Assembly: GCA_018340805.1 (NCBI GenBank)
Contig: JACMZG010000008.1
Coordinates: 76,010,111 to 76,074,110, forward strand
Reading direction: 5' to 3'
Origin: Microvelia longipes
Lineage: Eukaryota > Arthropoda > Insecta > Hemiptera > Veliidae
DNA length: 64,000 nt
Part shown: positions 21,015-34,559 of the stretch, in pieces
Position numbering within the stretch: the stretch's first letter is position 1
How the letters are laid out: every line of letters begins with the position of its first letter
The notes under the pieces: generated by a model
Seen by the model: only the letters and a program-made list of their open reading frames with translations
Database searches by the model: none
Told to the model about the DNA's origin: nothing
Position numbers and translations under genes: made by a program

Positions 21015-21239
21015 TTTTTTTTTTATTTATTTATATACACATATTTATATCTTAGCTTTTTAGATAAATTTAGATTACTCCTAGCTCCGCACAGAACTAT
21101 ACAGATAAAATGTGTATCTATACCTCCACTAAATTGAACAGTGGAAGTTATATACCTAATTATTTTATTGGTAATTGTCTGGCATGCATGGTTATCTGAT
21201 TACGAAATTCAGTTTTTTTCTGTAACTTTAAAAAATTAT

Positions 21240-21840
21240 ATTGGAGCAAACTACTATGTAGATCATTTTGGAAACTGTTTCTCATCCTGGACAATTTGAT
21301 ACCAATATCGCTGAATTTCAATAATTTTTACAAACCTTTATTTTCACCAGGCTATAGGTACTAGAAGTGATGAATTTTCCTTCGCCAAGCTCAACCTATA
21401 GCTTTTTTGGTGAAGAATATAGTTACACTTTTTTGTCTTAATTGCATTATTTTGCTAAATCTTTATTATGTATAAATTGTAATAATTTTGTAATTACATT
21501 TTTCAATAAACTATTAAAAAAATCTAATGTTCCAAGTAAGCTATAATTAATTATAATTAAAGCAATAATTATTTTTTTACCCTAAAGATGGGGGGTAGTA
21601 TGTGCATAACTTTGTACATTATTGTATATTGTAAAATTATTTATATTGTTTATTTTTGTTCAAATACATATTGTTTAAAAAAAAAGCTTACTTTTAAGTA
21701 TAAATGAGCAATAGTCCTTATGTATGTCATATGAAATGTCGGCAAGATATTACCGGAATTTAAATATATTGGTATCAAATTGTTCGAGATATGACACAGT
21801 TACTGAAATAATTAATATAATGGTATCCACTCCACTCTTC
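21240..21840. repeat. degenerate inverted repeat, MITE-like
   Basis: ACAATTTGATACCAATAT at 21291-21308 is exactly inverted at 21766-21783. Weaker complementarity extends ~30 bases on each side (for example GGAAACTGTTTCTCATC against AGTAACTGTGTCATATC). The ends are not resolved and no target duplication was found. Confidence 0.4.
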
Positions 21841-22479
21841 TGTACATGAACACAGGGAGTTATGGTCACATATACAGACGCTTGCAAAAAGTAGGAAAAA
21901 ACAACATGGGAAGTCTTAAATAAATTTTATCTCCAGACAGTGTATAATGTAAACTTTATTGACTAATTTTTAAGGGGTAAGTTTTAAGTCAATCAAAATC
22001 AAAGTTGTATATTTATAGGCATATATTTTTATAAGTCAGCATACGTCAATAAATTCAAAATTTTATATTATTGTATGATATTATAGTATGATATTATTAA
22101 ATTAGTGTTTATTTAAATTGTTGAATAACTTCTTAATTTCTACGTAAGTAGAATTTAATTGGGTAATTATATGGATATGTGCAATGTTAGTTGTCTAAGA
22201 ATAGAAATTTTTGTTGAAAATAGTTTCAAACATATGCATATTATTTTCACAAACGCTATTTAACTATTAAATTCCTGATTATTATGAATAATTTATTCAA
22301 CTCTTTCCTCAATGAATGTGAACTCTTTTCTCAAATTATAAACTCATTATCATAAACAATTTATTAAATTTTTTTTCCTCAATGAATGACTGATTAGTAT
22401 AAATAATTTATTAAACTCTTTCTTCAGTTGACTCAAGTAAATGTTTATTACTTTCACGTTAAGAGAACTAAATTGACAA
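21841..22479. other. AT-rich stretch, no gene seen
   Basis: Short AT-rich internal repetition near 22260-22440 (three times an AATTTATTAAACTCTTT-like string). Nothing coding is supported. Confidence 0.5.
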
Positions 22480-23115
22480 AGTGCCCAAAACATTTTAACG
22501 CTTTTAACTGCCAAAAAACTAAATTGATTGAAGCCCGAAGGGCCCAAGACATTTTAACACTTTAAAATGCACAAGAACAAAATTGAAAAAAGCTAGGTGG
22601 GCCCAAGACATTTTAACATTTTAAAATGCACAAGAACAGAATTGAAAAAAAGCTAGGTGGGCCCAAGACATTTTAACACTTTAAAATGCACAAGAACAGA
22701 ATTGAAAAATGCTAGGTGGGCCCAAGACATTTTTACACTTTAAAATGCTAAATAATGAATTGACTAAGCTCGGAAGGCCCAAGACATTTTAATTGCACCA
22801 GAAAAAAATTAACAAAGGCCCGAAGGTCCTATGGAATTATAACGCTTTTAAATTAAAAAAAAAAAATTATTGGCAAAAGCCCGAAGGGTCTATGGCATTT
22901 TAACGCTTTTAAATTAAAAAAACAAATTGGCAAAAGCCTGAAGGGTCTATGGCATTTTAACGCTTTTTAAATATATAAGATCTAAAATTGATAAAAGCCC
23001 GTACATTTTAACACTTTTTAATGCAAAAGAACTAATTTAACAAAAGACTGGAGGGCCCAAGAAATTTTAACGCCTTTAAATGCAAAAAAACTTAAGTGAC
23101 AAAAGATCCAAAACA
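22480..23115. repeat. ~70-bp minisatellite, about nine units
   Basis: Unit landmarks are CCCAAGACATTTTAACACTT, TAAAATGCA(C/A)AAGAAC, AATTGA and a CCCGAAGG or CTAGGTGGG block. The three units between about 22590 and 22790 are nearly identical, while outer units carry GGTCTATGGCATTTTAACGC variants. This indicates expansion from the middle. Confidence 0.9.
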
Positions 23116-23624
23116 ATTTGAAGCTCGCACCCCTCAGAATACAGCGTATATAGATAGATAAGTTCTTTGTTTGGCCGGTGGTTTAGATTAACATTAGTAG
23201 TAGTAATATGGGAGGGGGGGGGGAGTGGTAGTAACTACCAGGCAAGTAGGCCACGTTCTTGGGCCCTTTTTGCCAGCTCCCTAATCTAGACAGAGGAGCC
23301 GTGATTTTCTATAGTTCCTCTCATGCTTTTTTCAAGCAATCATACATATTTTCACTGACTCATATAGTCTAGTGAAATCTGGGAACAACACGTGCTCGCA
23401 CTGTTAAAAAACCTTTATACGCTTTAAATTACAAGGCAGACACATTATAGTATTATAATAAATCTACTATGAGGTTCCTATTTTGCCTATACCCAGTTTC
23501 ATTTAGGGTAAGGGATCTTTAACGAGTACCTGACAACGCACAGGATCGAAACCACCGGTTTTATGTCCCTTTTGAAGGACGTGGTACGTAGAATTTTTAT
23601 CCCTCTCATAAAAATCCCAGAGGC
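23116..23624. other. non-coding stretch with a G-run
   Basis: Contains a pure run of about twelve G near 23212-23223. No gene or repeat family recognised. Confidence 0.5.
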
Positions 23625-23720
23625 CCGTCCTGGGATAGAACCCTTGACTAAATAAACTCGGAAGTTTGAAGTCCATTCACTGTGTATTGGCCACGTACCT
23701 TAACCACTACACCACGGGTG
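23625..23720 (-). repeat. tRNA-like SINE head (minus)
   Basis: On the minus strand, CCCGTGGTGTAGTGGTTAAG is an excellent A-box region and GGGTTCTATCCC a B box 55 bases later, followed by AGGACGGG. The internal spacing and missing acceptor pairing argue against a true tRNA. Confidence 0.65.
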
Positions 23721-23984
23721 ACTCCTTAGATTAACAGTTAAGCCCTTTAATGCATTTTAGCATTTTATCCTCATATAACATTATGTTATGCATAACGTTT
23801 CAGAAGACGTATGTGTTAAACATATTAACTCTGAATAAATGGATGTCCCTTTTTGGTCCTTTCTGCTTATCAGGGAACATGTTCGCCCAGCGCAAACCAC
23901 CACAAGTATCCAATGTCCTTTAAGAGTTTATTTAAGTTGGCCAAGTATTTGTTATACAAATACAATTCATATAAACTTAAAGCA

Positions 23985-24062
23985 TAACCCGGATTGCGAA
24001 CCCCGGACCTCCGGTACCAAAATCTAGTGCTTTTACTATCACGGCATTGTAGGCAGACCACT
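23985..24062 (-). repeat. tRNA-like SINE head (minus)
   Basis: On the minus strand, TGCCGTGATAGTAAAAGC is followed by GGGGTTCGCAATCCGGG. It resembles, but is not identical to, the copy ~340 bases to the left on the same strand, suggesting related or nested insertions. Confidence 0.6.
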
Positions 24063-24714
24063 TAAAATGTTACTGACTGAAATCTTAAGCTAATTAGACT
24101 TAAATAATTATTTGACATTTTAAAGGGAATTCATAAATTTCCATTCAAATCACAACTTTAATAAGCTTTTATTAATCCCATCAGAGAGCCCTTTGATATG
24201 CAAAATTATTAAATTTATTGATCAATAACTCGCCAAGCTAATTAAAGGATTTAATTGCGTTTCCGTATAGAGGAAAAAGCGGCGATGCAGCAGTTAAGAG
24301 TAAAAGATACATTTTATTATTTCCTCTCTGGAATAAACTTAAATTAACGAATGGGTTTTAAAACAGATAAACCCCCCAACAGAAGCATTAGTTACGTCGG
24401 TAGAAATGAGAGTAAGGTTAGTTAATCTCGCTTTATATGTAATTTGTTTATAACTGTATTTTCTTTTCAGCAAATTTCCTTTAGAGAAAACCTTAAAAAG
24501 TAATATTTTGCGTTCCCATTTACAATTAATTGATGGTAACCATAGAGATATATTACTAGAAAAAGCATTATTAGCATTATATCATTAAGCATTATTAGAA
24601 AAAGCATTAAGAAGCTTGAAACTTATTTATAGGGTCACAGTTGATGGTTTTGTGACTGACACTCATTAATCAGTGTCGAAACCACCTAAATACGTAAACA
24701 CCACCTAAATGATT
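24063..24714. other. AT-rich stretch, no gene seen
   Basis: A short duplication of AAAAAGCATTA lies near 24560-24610. Nothing else is supported. Confidence 0.5.
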
Positions 24715-25275
24715 TTAAGGCCTCTTGAGTGGTTTTCACAAAGTTGTCTGTCTAAATGTGTGTGTGTCTGTCATCATCTATTACCTAGTGTGTTAACAAA
24801 AATCAGTCAACCGCTATTCTACTGTAGTTGTTCGAAAAATATTTTTTTTTTATGACGTCATTAACCCGCATTAATGAAACAGAGTGATTTCGAAAAATCA
24901 TAAAACGCGGAAAACGCTGCGATTGGATTGAGATTTGGCACGCCTGTAGCTATTTATAAAACTAACATATGTGGTAAGTATTATATCATAATCAGTATTT
25001 GTTCAAACTTTATGAAATGACTTGTGTACGTTTTTTAAGAAAACTGTAAAAAATCTATATATAATTTAATAGAGTTCAAATTTGGCACAAATATATTACT
25101 TTACGTAATAAATAAGTTCACCAAGTTTCATGTTATGACAACAAGTATATTTATGTGTTTTGTTGGATCATAAATGTTAAGCAACATTGAGCGTGGTCAG
25201 TGATGTATGGATGACGGCTGAGAATAAAAGGGATGTATTTACTATCTGAGGACGAGCGAAGCGAGTCAATACAAT
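24715..25275 (+). repeat. dispersed repeat G, plus copy
   Basis: Inverse of 19196-19790. Contains GTGGTTTTCACAAAGTTGTC, a GT-rich tract, a TGACGTCA palindrome at 24853-24860, AAAACGCGGAAAACG, GACTTGTGTACGTTTTTT and GAGCGTGGTCAGTG. It ends with GACGAGCGAAGCGAGTC near 25249-25265. That last string folds as GAC/GTC, a tandem G-A mismatch pair, then GC-GAA-GC. Confidence 0.75.
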
Positions 25276-25689
25276 TCAGTGTTGGTGATACCTAAGATAT
25301 CCCGTATCCGATTTTTTTCATCTTATATCTAAAGCTAATTATTCATTTTTTCGTGGTCTCAATAAAACAATACGAGAGGGTGAGAATAGCCTAGAGATAC
25401 TTCTTGTAAAGGACGCCAGTGACCGCTAGACTTGACAGGGACATTTTTGCCAATAACTTTAAAAATAAAATATAAAACTCGGGTAAAGGGTACTTCGGAA
25501 CAATTCCTCATCACATTGATGAGTAAAAGTACTACGCTCATCCTCCATGCTTCGAACTCGCTTCGCTCATACTTAGAATATAAAATTCGTCAAATTTACT
25601 CTGCGAAACCTCCTGGAATTGCATTATGGTGTGGTACTGACTGACAACTAGATTTTTACTTAAAGTATTTGTTTTCCTAATATTAAGTT
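25276..25689. other. non-coding stretch upstream of the Penelope-like fragment
   Basis: Holds an inverted CTCGCTTCGCTC near 25557-25568 (the same mini-hairpin motif on the other strand). A 70-codon frame at 25432-25644 shows no family features. Confidence 0.45.
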
Positions 25690-26560
25690 TACTATAAAAA
25701 AAAAGAGGACGGGAAGCTTAATTTCCTAGACATCACAGTTAAAAGAATCGATGACCATCATGAATTTTGCATTTACAGAAAGCCTACTCATACAGACACG
25801 GTTGTACCTAAATCTTGAAACCACCTGTGGATCCATAAACTTGCAGAATTTAGATCAATGTGTTGGAGCGCTGCCACAGTAGCTATGAGGGAAAAGTATT
25901 TTCAGAAAGAAGTCTTCATTATTAAACAAATAGCTAAAAATAACGGCTATAGGGGTCAAATTGTGGATGGAGTATTAAGCAATGTGCTGAAAAAACTGTA
26001 TGATGAAAGACTAAGCATTATAAGGGAAAACTTAGTGAAAAGGTGTAGAAAAGTTCTGTATGTTGGTAAGGATGAACATAAAGTATTACCGGAGATAGAA
26101 AAGATGGAAATATAACCTGCTTTATATACTGGGAATACTATAGCTAAAAACCTGATGAATGCAAAACTAAAAAAAAAACTAAAGAGAAATATAGTGGTGT
26201 CTATCGTCTAAAATGCTCAGGGTGCAATGCTGAGTACACGGGCTATTCAGGAATAGCTGTTGAGAAGAGGTGGGCAGAACACTTAGGTGCAGAGGAGAAA
26301 GCAGAGAAAGTAGAGAAAGAAGAAAATGAGTCAATGGTGGATTTAGATAATATAAATTCTCACATTAAGTCAAATTCAGGAAGAGATAAGATGAAGCTAC
26401 AGAAAAAGAAACAATTAGTGATTCAAACACTTGAAGAAAAGAGTATTAAAAAAGAAAAGATTATTCAGATCAGCTTTTACTAAACATATTATAGAAACAA
26501 AACATAGAAAGAAAAAAACTCGCTTTATATAAAGAAGATTTTGATAGAAGACTGAATGCC
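25690..26560 (+). pseudogene. Penelope-like element: RT end and GIY-YIG endonuclease remnant
   Basis: Frame from ~25710: KLNFLDITVKRIDDHHEFCI, YRKPTHTDT, one in-frame stop near 25817, then HKLAEFRSMCWSAA and FIIKQIAKNNGYRGQIVDGV. This is the thumb-side end of Penelope-like reverse transcriptases. After a break near 26115 the GIY-YIG domain follows at ~26190: VYRLKCSGCNAEYTGYSG with the family's CxxC, then EKRWAEHL. Further right FTKHIIETKHRKKK keeps the late His/Lys-rich part before stops accumulate. The upstream two-thirds of the element is missing. Confidence 0.85.
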
Positions 26561-26917
26561 TTAGAATCTTTGGAAATCTATCTTTCAAGTAATACTCCTT
26601 CTACAAACACTCTAAATGAACAGGTTGGGATAGTTAAATCTCCTATCTATAAAAATGTTATAACAAAACTAAAATCTTTAAAATTACGTAGTCATAAACT
26701 TTCTAATTTTTTTTTAATTTGTCCGACATTTTAAATTTTACGATAGGTTATACTTCTATAACCTTGATGTTTTTAACCTGTTTATTTACTTTATATAGTC
26801 AGACCGAGTTAATTTGTATTAATGTTGAATTATTTTATTATTTGTTAGCCTTTTTTTAAATTTTGTGTAATGCTCGTGTTCTATATTAGTTGATTGTGTT
26901 GATTGATTGGTGTTTAA

Positions 26918-26960
26918 AAGCCTGAAGATGGCCACATAGTTGGCTGAATTATATAGCTAC
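26918..26960 (+). mobile_element. Penelope-like 3' tail hairpin, hammerhead-like
   Basis: CCTGAAGATGGCCACATAGT then TGGCTGAAT: a GGCC/GGCT stem between CTGAAGA and GAA. Penelope-like elements are known to carry hammerhead ribozyme motifs (CUGAUGA, stem, GAA) in their terminal repeats. Here the core has CTGAAGA instead of CTGATGA, so if it is the ribozyme it is degenerate. Confidence 0.4.
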
Positions 26961-27059
26961 CATTAAGTTTAACCCATGTTTTTATAAACACTTTTATTTT
27001 TCCTTATACCTACTTCTGTAATTATAAGGAATAGTACAGTCTAAAAATCCGAAATCGGA

Positions 27060-27620
27060 ATTTTTTGACTTTTTGAGTGATTTTCATTATGCTGAGTGTG
27101 TGTGTGTGATTCATAACTTTCACTGTGTTTATGTTAGAGAGTTCAAAATTAGCACACAAATCGGGCTTCAGGTCTAGTTCTGTTGCCCAAAAAATGACAT
27201 TTTTTGACAACTTGACTACGATCAAGTTGATAGAGTTTATAAAGTGATTCAATTGGAGGGTTTTTATAAATAAAAGTAGGGGCATAACCTATTTTAGTTT
27301 ATTTTTTATCTTTTGAATATTTCTATATGAGTCCAACTGATTTTCGATCGAATGGATCAAAACATGTTTCTGCGTTTTATGCATTTTTGAAATTATTTCC
27401 GGTTATTAAAGTAAAAACATTATTTACCGAATAGCACAACTAAACCTAAAGATAGATTTTTGTATCAATGTTCAACTCTTTGTCATAAATGCTCTGATGA
27501 GCTACGATGGTAAGGCATACTCACACATGCGCACTTTCACAGACAACATTGTGAAAACTACTTAAGAGGTAAATCTCGGTTTCAGTGCAGACACAATACT
27601 TTTCCTGTGTACCTGCGGTA
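27060..27620. repeat. diverged relative of repeat G
   Basis: A GTGTGTGTGTG tract near 27098, GTTCAAAATTAGCACACAAA, CGTTTTATGCATTTTTGAAA and, near 27545, GACAACATTGTGAAAACTAC recall repeat G landmarks in mixed order. The assignment is by eye and uncertain. Confidence 0.35.
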
Positions 27621-27716
27621 TAAAATACTTTCCGCACAAAATACATACGGTATGAATGAAAAAAAGTAAAAATTATGTTACAAAATTTTAATTTTTTTAT
27701 AAAAAGTAATTTGAAG

Positions 27717-27780
27717 ACCTGAGGCTCGAACCCGTACTCTCCTGTATTAGATGCGAATCCACAACGCTATCAAGGCTTAT
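27717..27780 (-). repeat. tRNA-like sequence (minus)
   Basis: On the minus strand TTGATAGCGTTGTGG (A-box region) and GGGTTCGAGCCTC (B box) are ~40 bases apart, close to true tRNA spacing. Acceptor and anticodon stems do not form convincingly, so this is probably a decayed tRNA or a SINE. Confidence 0.5.
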
Positions 27781-28336
27781 GGTTTGTTTACAGATTATTT
27801 ACTAAAGCAAATGCAACGTAAACAACTACTTAATTATACAAATATGTTAATTTCACTAAAATGTTTAGTAAAAATGAATTATTTGAAAATTTCGTCCAAA
27901 TCTTTTGCTTATTTTGTTTACAATTAGTAGTTATTCATCATTTTCAATGTAAGTCGCCTATATCGATTCCTGCAATGACGCCACGCCATTCATAAAAAGT
28001 CAGGTTATAACCTCCGACTGTGTTTGTTTTGTTTAAATAGAATTGAATCACCTTATAAATTTCTAACATCTTGAACTACGACAACCTATTTTGCCAAGTC
28101 ATCAAAAAAAATCGTTAAAAATCGAAAATTTGTCTATTAAAATTGAAATTAAAAACGAATGTATATCATAAAATGAATTAAGGTGATCAATAAATTCAAA
28201 AAAAAAATTGATATTGGTTAACATATTACATTTTAAAATTTTAACGCCCAATCAATTTTTACTTTCTTACTACTATTGGACGTTCGCCTTGTGGTCTGAT
28301 AGAGAAACTTATTATGACTTGGTAGTACCATTTTAA
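27781..28336. other. AT-rich stretch, no gene seen
   Basis: No features recognised. Confidence 0.5.
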
Positions 28337-28535
28337 TCTGAGGACAAGCGTAGTGAGACTGAAGTAATACCACGAAGCTTTTGAGACATTCTGAGGACAG
28401 CGTAGTGAGACTGAAGTAATACCGAAAGCTTTTGACAATAATGACATTCTGAAGACAAGCGTAGTGAGACTGAAGTAATACCACCGAAAGCTTTTGACAA
28501 TATTGACATTCTGAGGACAAGCGAAGCGAAACCGA
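28337..28535. repeat. ~58-bp tandem repeat carrying the mini-hairpin motif
   Basis: Four units start near 28337, 28390, 28450 and 28509 with CTGAGGACAAGCGTAGTGAG or variants, followed by ACTGAAGTAATACC and GAAAGCTTTTGACA. The last unit has AAGCGAAGCGAAACC, so the GCGAAGC loop motif alternates with GCGTAGT. The four-fold repetition is confined to this spot. Confidence 0.85.
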
Positions 28536-28904
28536 AGTTGTAAGAAAATTACCGAGGTACCCTGTACCCGAATTTATATGTTGAAGGAAAAAAATGAAAT
28601 ATCATGGTGATCATATTTTTATAAATGTTATTTAGAAGATGACATTAAGTGCTTCAACATAAAATTTGAGATTTTTAATGCATTCTTTTATCATTTGAAT
28701 TTTAAAAGCATTTTTTTTTTAAGTATAAAGGAAAAATTAGAAAAACTTTAGAGATATGCGTGTAAGCATCCATGGTCAATAAGTTCTACGTCGTCAACTT
28801 TTACTTCTAAATCAACTTGGACTTCAATGCTCAAGACTTAAAACATCAAAATACACACTCGTGTGTATACAATATAAAAAATACCTAAGACAATATACAT
28901 ACAT

Positions 28905-30927
<2,023 letters not shown>

Positions 30928-31693
30928 TAAAGTAATATATAAACCAAGCAGGGAAACAATCGTGATTTCTGTCAGACCTGGCATGTAGTTCACATTTTGT
31001 CCACCAGGGAGTTGGCTCAAATTTTCCTATGACTGCGGCCATTTTTTTACCCTAGTAAATGTAAACAAACTATTTACGGTACTCAAAATTTTTGTTTTTA
31101 TTGCATTTACTTGAACAGTGGTTGAAGTCCGAATCTTTAAAAATAAATACTAGGTTTGTTTAAAGTACTTAAAACGAGTGGCTAATTAAACTTTTTTTTC
31201 GTGCGCACTACATAACTTAGTACATTTTTGCAAATGATATTTGTTTTTCCCCTTCAAATATTATTTGTAATTAGTAATTTAGCAAATTTAACCTATTTTT
31301 TAATGTAATAAAAGCAATCGTAATTTTAAGGCAGGCAATACACTGTCGTCTGCATTTTCTTCAAAATCTTAATAAAAACATGTTATTTACCTTTACTATA
31401 GTTTCTTTTTCTTTAACTAAATTATTATAACAATTATTTAACAGAATTTAATACAAAATCATTAAATTATCACGTACATATTAAAGTACGAAAACACGAT
31501 AAAATGTAAAACTTGCCAAATGTTATCAGGGTTGCCAATAAAATTAAATAAAAATACCTAAATCCGATAAGGCGCACGCGCAGTTTTGGCGCTATTTTTA
31601 TTTTTGAGCCAGCTATCAGCTTATCGGGCAGGTCTGAATTTTTTTACATGTGTCAGGATAGGAGTTTTCCTACTTGGTTTATATATTACTTTA
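30928..31693. mobile_element. ~762-bp MITE with TA target duplication
   Basis: The element spans 30930-31691. Terminal inverted repeats of ~28 bp begin AAGTAATATATAAACCAAG and match with two differences; a second short inverted pair (CAGACCTG) lies ~50 bases further in. TA dinucleotides flank both ends (30928-30929, 31692-31693). A TA duplication suggests Tc1/mariner-type mobilisation, but since the flanks are AT-rich the TA could be coincidental. No transposase is seen. Confidence 0.75.
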
Positions 31694-32079
31694 ATTAATA
31701 CATATAGGAATATTTAAATACATATATAAATTAATATTATTACTGAAAATCAATCGGTTTCCGTCAGAGCATTTGTGTCTGTATGTATTGAGTCTGTATG
31801 TAAAAGCTAAATGTAACAGCGTAGTATATAAACTGCCAAATTGAAATAAAAATACTTGTGAAAAGATTATTAAACCATAATAAATTCTTATTGTGACGCT
31901 ATATAATAAAAAAAACATTTTAAAAACTAAGTATTGGAGATAAGGAAAGTAAAAATAATCACAAGATGGTTTTTATCCGTCGAGGAGAAATTATTCTAAA
32001 AAAAACTTTGACTGGTCACAGAACGGTAGATATTGATGGATTTCAAATGAGTTGAATTTTACTTATTCAAAGTTGATAG
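31694..32079. other. AT-rich stretch, no gene seen
   Basis: No features recognised. Confidence 0.5.
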
Positions 32080-32195
32080 CTTTTTAGCGAATTTCCTTTG
32101 AAATAATTCGCTAATTATTTCAAATGACGAGTCAGACCCAGGAGTGCGACCTAAATCCGTTTCACAGGTCGCTATCAACGAAAAAATACGATACA
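32080..32195 (-). repeat. hairpin-ended short repeat, diverged copy (-)
   Basis: On the minus strand it runs from GTATTTTTTCG through CTGTGAAACGGATTT to CAAAGGAAATTCGCTAAAA, with the two-hairpin 3' end still recognisable. The B box is degraded. It is the only minus-strand copy in the window. Confidence 0.65.
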
Positions 32196-32279
32196 AAAAA
32201 CTGAATGCTCTGACGTCATTTGTTTGACGAGCCAGCAAAAAAATCGGCAAAATTCATGGTTAAACTTTTTTTTTAATTT

Positions 32280-32480
32280 CTTAAAGATTGTTAGGTTGCT
32301 GAATCGACGGTCTGGAATCGATATAACTGCTCAAAGTGACCAAAAAGTTAAATAATGGAGATAAATAACCGGGAACTTCGAATGTCGAATTGAGTGTCGT
32401 TTTCAGTACTTCTTAGGGGATCTAATTTTAAATGGAGTCGATCCGAACTCAAGCTCATGGGCCCAGGTTTCAATCTTGGT
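32280..32480 (-). repeat. relic of an R2 module (-)
   Basis: GCTGAATCGACGGTCTGGAA and GTCGAATTGAGTGTCGTTTT are diverged inverse matches to the GACTTCGGACCG...GATTCAGC and AACGACACCCTACTCGAAA blocks of R2. A B-box-like GGTTTCAATCTTGG follows at ~32465. Confidence 0.45.
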
Positions 32481-33365
32481 TCCGAAGAACAATTACAATC
32501 GATATATTTTCACTTTATAAGTTTATAACTACAAACATTTCTGGCGTACAAGCCGGGCGAATTCGCCTGGAAAGCTTGCTTTCTTCCGCACCAATCTTGC
32601 TCAGTTTTTCGGTTTATGCTTTATTGTCCGAACAGTAGCACTTTTACTTTTCTGTAAATTTTTATGGATTTTTAAAGGAACATTTTGTAGATAAACATAA
32701 ACTAAGCTTTGCATGGCTGCCTAAATGTAGTGCAGTCTTCATAATGCAAGGGCGAGAATAGTTTTGAACAACCTAACATGTAAAAATTGGCAATTTCTTT
32801 GAAAATCAAAAAAAATTGACAGAGAAGTAAAAGTACTACTCTTCCAAGAACAGTGAGCTTTAGAATCAATAAGCATGTTTTTAATAAAAAAAAAAGTTAA
32901 AATAATTCTTATGTATGCCAAAGATGTACAACAAAGAATTCCCAAGAAATTCGCCCAGCTTGCGGACCACCCCGCCAAAATTCTTTTTTTTTTTTAAAAA
33001 TACAATTCAAAAATTGAAAGTATTCCTTTCGGAGACATTTTCATAATAGGCAATTTCTAAACTTTCGGCTAGTCTGGTTTTAGAATGATAATAATTCATT
33101 TTAAGTCAAAAAGATATTTTTTTCTACTAACGGTTAACCAACTTACAAAAAGAAAAACTCTTTAAAGATTTGTTCAATCATTTATTAGTACGATGCTTAA
33201 AAAATGCAACGATACTTAAAAGTAACAAGGCATTAGACCATTACTGTGACTCAAACAAGAATTTTAACTAAACAAAACTAATTTAATTAATTTTAAGAAT
33301 TTAATAGAGCGCTTATGTTAATAAGCGCTCTTAGATTGTTAATAAATATGAACGTGGTGTATTCA
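32481..33365. other. non-coding stretch with short head-unit fragment
   Basis: Only a ~45-base fragment of the R2 head end is seen at about 32940-32985 (AAATTCGCCCAGCTTGCGGA). A palindromic GAGCGCTTATGTTAATAAGC pair lies near 33307. No gene. Confidence 0.5.
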
Positions 33366-33383
33366 TATATCTATATATGTATG

Positions 33384-33447
<64 letters not shown>

Positions 33448-33475
33448 GTATGTATGTATGTATGTATATATATAC
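33366..33475. repeat. (TA)n/(TATG)n microsatellite
   Basis: TA tract with TATG interruptions near its right end. Confidence 0.95.
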
Positions 33476-34419
33476 ATAATAAAAAAATGCTGAAATTTAA
33501 TTATAGTGGTGGTCAATTGTTAGGGATACCACAAAATTTCAAAAATAATTAATATTATGGTGTGCTTCAATTAATCTTTTTAAAGTTACCGAAGAAAAAT
33601 ACACATTGGTTATCAGATACATGCCAGTTGATAACCAAAAAAATAAATAGGTATTAAAACTCTGAGTGGTCTAATTTAATATGAGTATTAGTTTGATTCG
33701 ATGTTTGTATCACTGCTATATGAACATAGCAGCCCAATATTAATAGCCCATATTATTATCGAACGGGTGCGATAAGACTCAAAAGATGACTACTCAGACC
33801 TATTTAAACAATATAGCGTTTATATTATGAGTACTTAGCGGGTAGGTGGTATTCATAATTAGTTAGCACCTGAGTAAAATATTATGACGATTTTTGAATT
33901 AATGAATATCTACTGACTTGTTTTAAGCCACTAATTGCTTATCGTTGTTTAACATGATGTACCATTTTAATATAGCAAAATAAACCTTAAAACTAAAAAA
34001 AAATATTAAAAGCAGATAGAAATAAAATAAAAAGTATATCAAATTAAAGGCTATAAATTTATAAAATTTAAAAAATCAGAAATAGGAATTTTAATTATTA
34101 AATTGAAAAAATTAAATTTTAAATAAACATAATTTTAAAAGGATCTAATTTAACTAGAAAGCATTCCAAAAATGTTTGATTAAAAAAAAACGTAAAAAAT
34201 AAAAAAAAATAAAATTAGCGTTTTAATTAATTGCTAAATTCATGTTATTTGCAGAATTAAATAATCAGTAAATTTATTATAATTATTAAAGATTAAGCGT
34301 GATAAAATTAAAACCATGCTGATTTATAATTAATTCAAAAAGTTCATAAATGTATAAATATATAAGAATAAAAATAAATTTGATTGAGTCAAGTGCAGGT
34401 AAGTAAGCGTTGGTAATAA
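33476..34419. other. AT-rich stretch with one strong hairpin
   Basis: TGGTTATCA at 33607-33615 pairs perfectly with TGATAACCA at 33629-33637. On the + strand a consensus splice donor CAG/GTAAGT occurs near 34393-34401 without a supporting exon. No gene is recognised. Confidence 0.5.
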
Positions 34420-34538
34420 TTATGTGCAATAAAGAATGTTTGCGTTCACTAAGAGACCTGAAATCATTGGCGTCAAGGTCATGTTCAAATTCTGCCACCG
34501 GATCGAGCATGTCTTCTGGCATTTTAGGTGCCGTGATG
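34420..34538 (-). CDS. candidate internal exon, acidic peptide
   Basis: On the minus strand a good acceptor (GT-rich pyrimidine tract ending TTTACAG) precedes an open frame: ITAPKMPEDMLDPVAEF, EHDLDANDFRSLSERK. Codons are balanced and the GC content is raised against AT-rich flanks. I do not recognise the family, and no clear GT donor closes the exon. A + strand frame ending GILGAVML at 34543 covers the same bases, so the coding strand is not certain. Confidence 0.35.
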
Positions 34539-34559
34539 CTGTAAACACATACACACACA

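Noticed and set aside
27717..27780. Functional tRNA gene
   Set aside because: The A and B boxes are well spaced but acceptor and anticodon stems do not close. Kept as a tRNA-like repeat.
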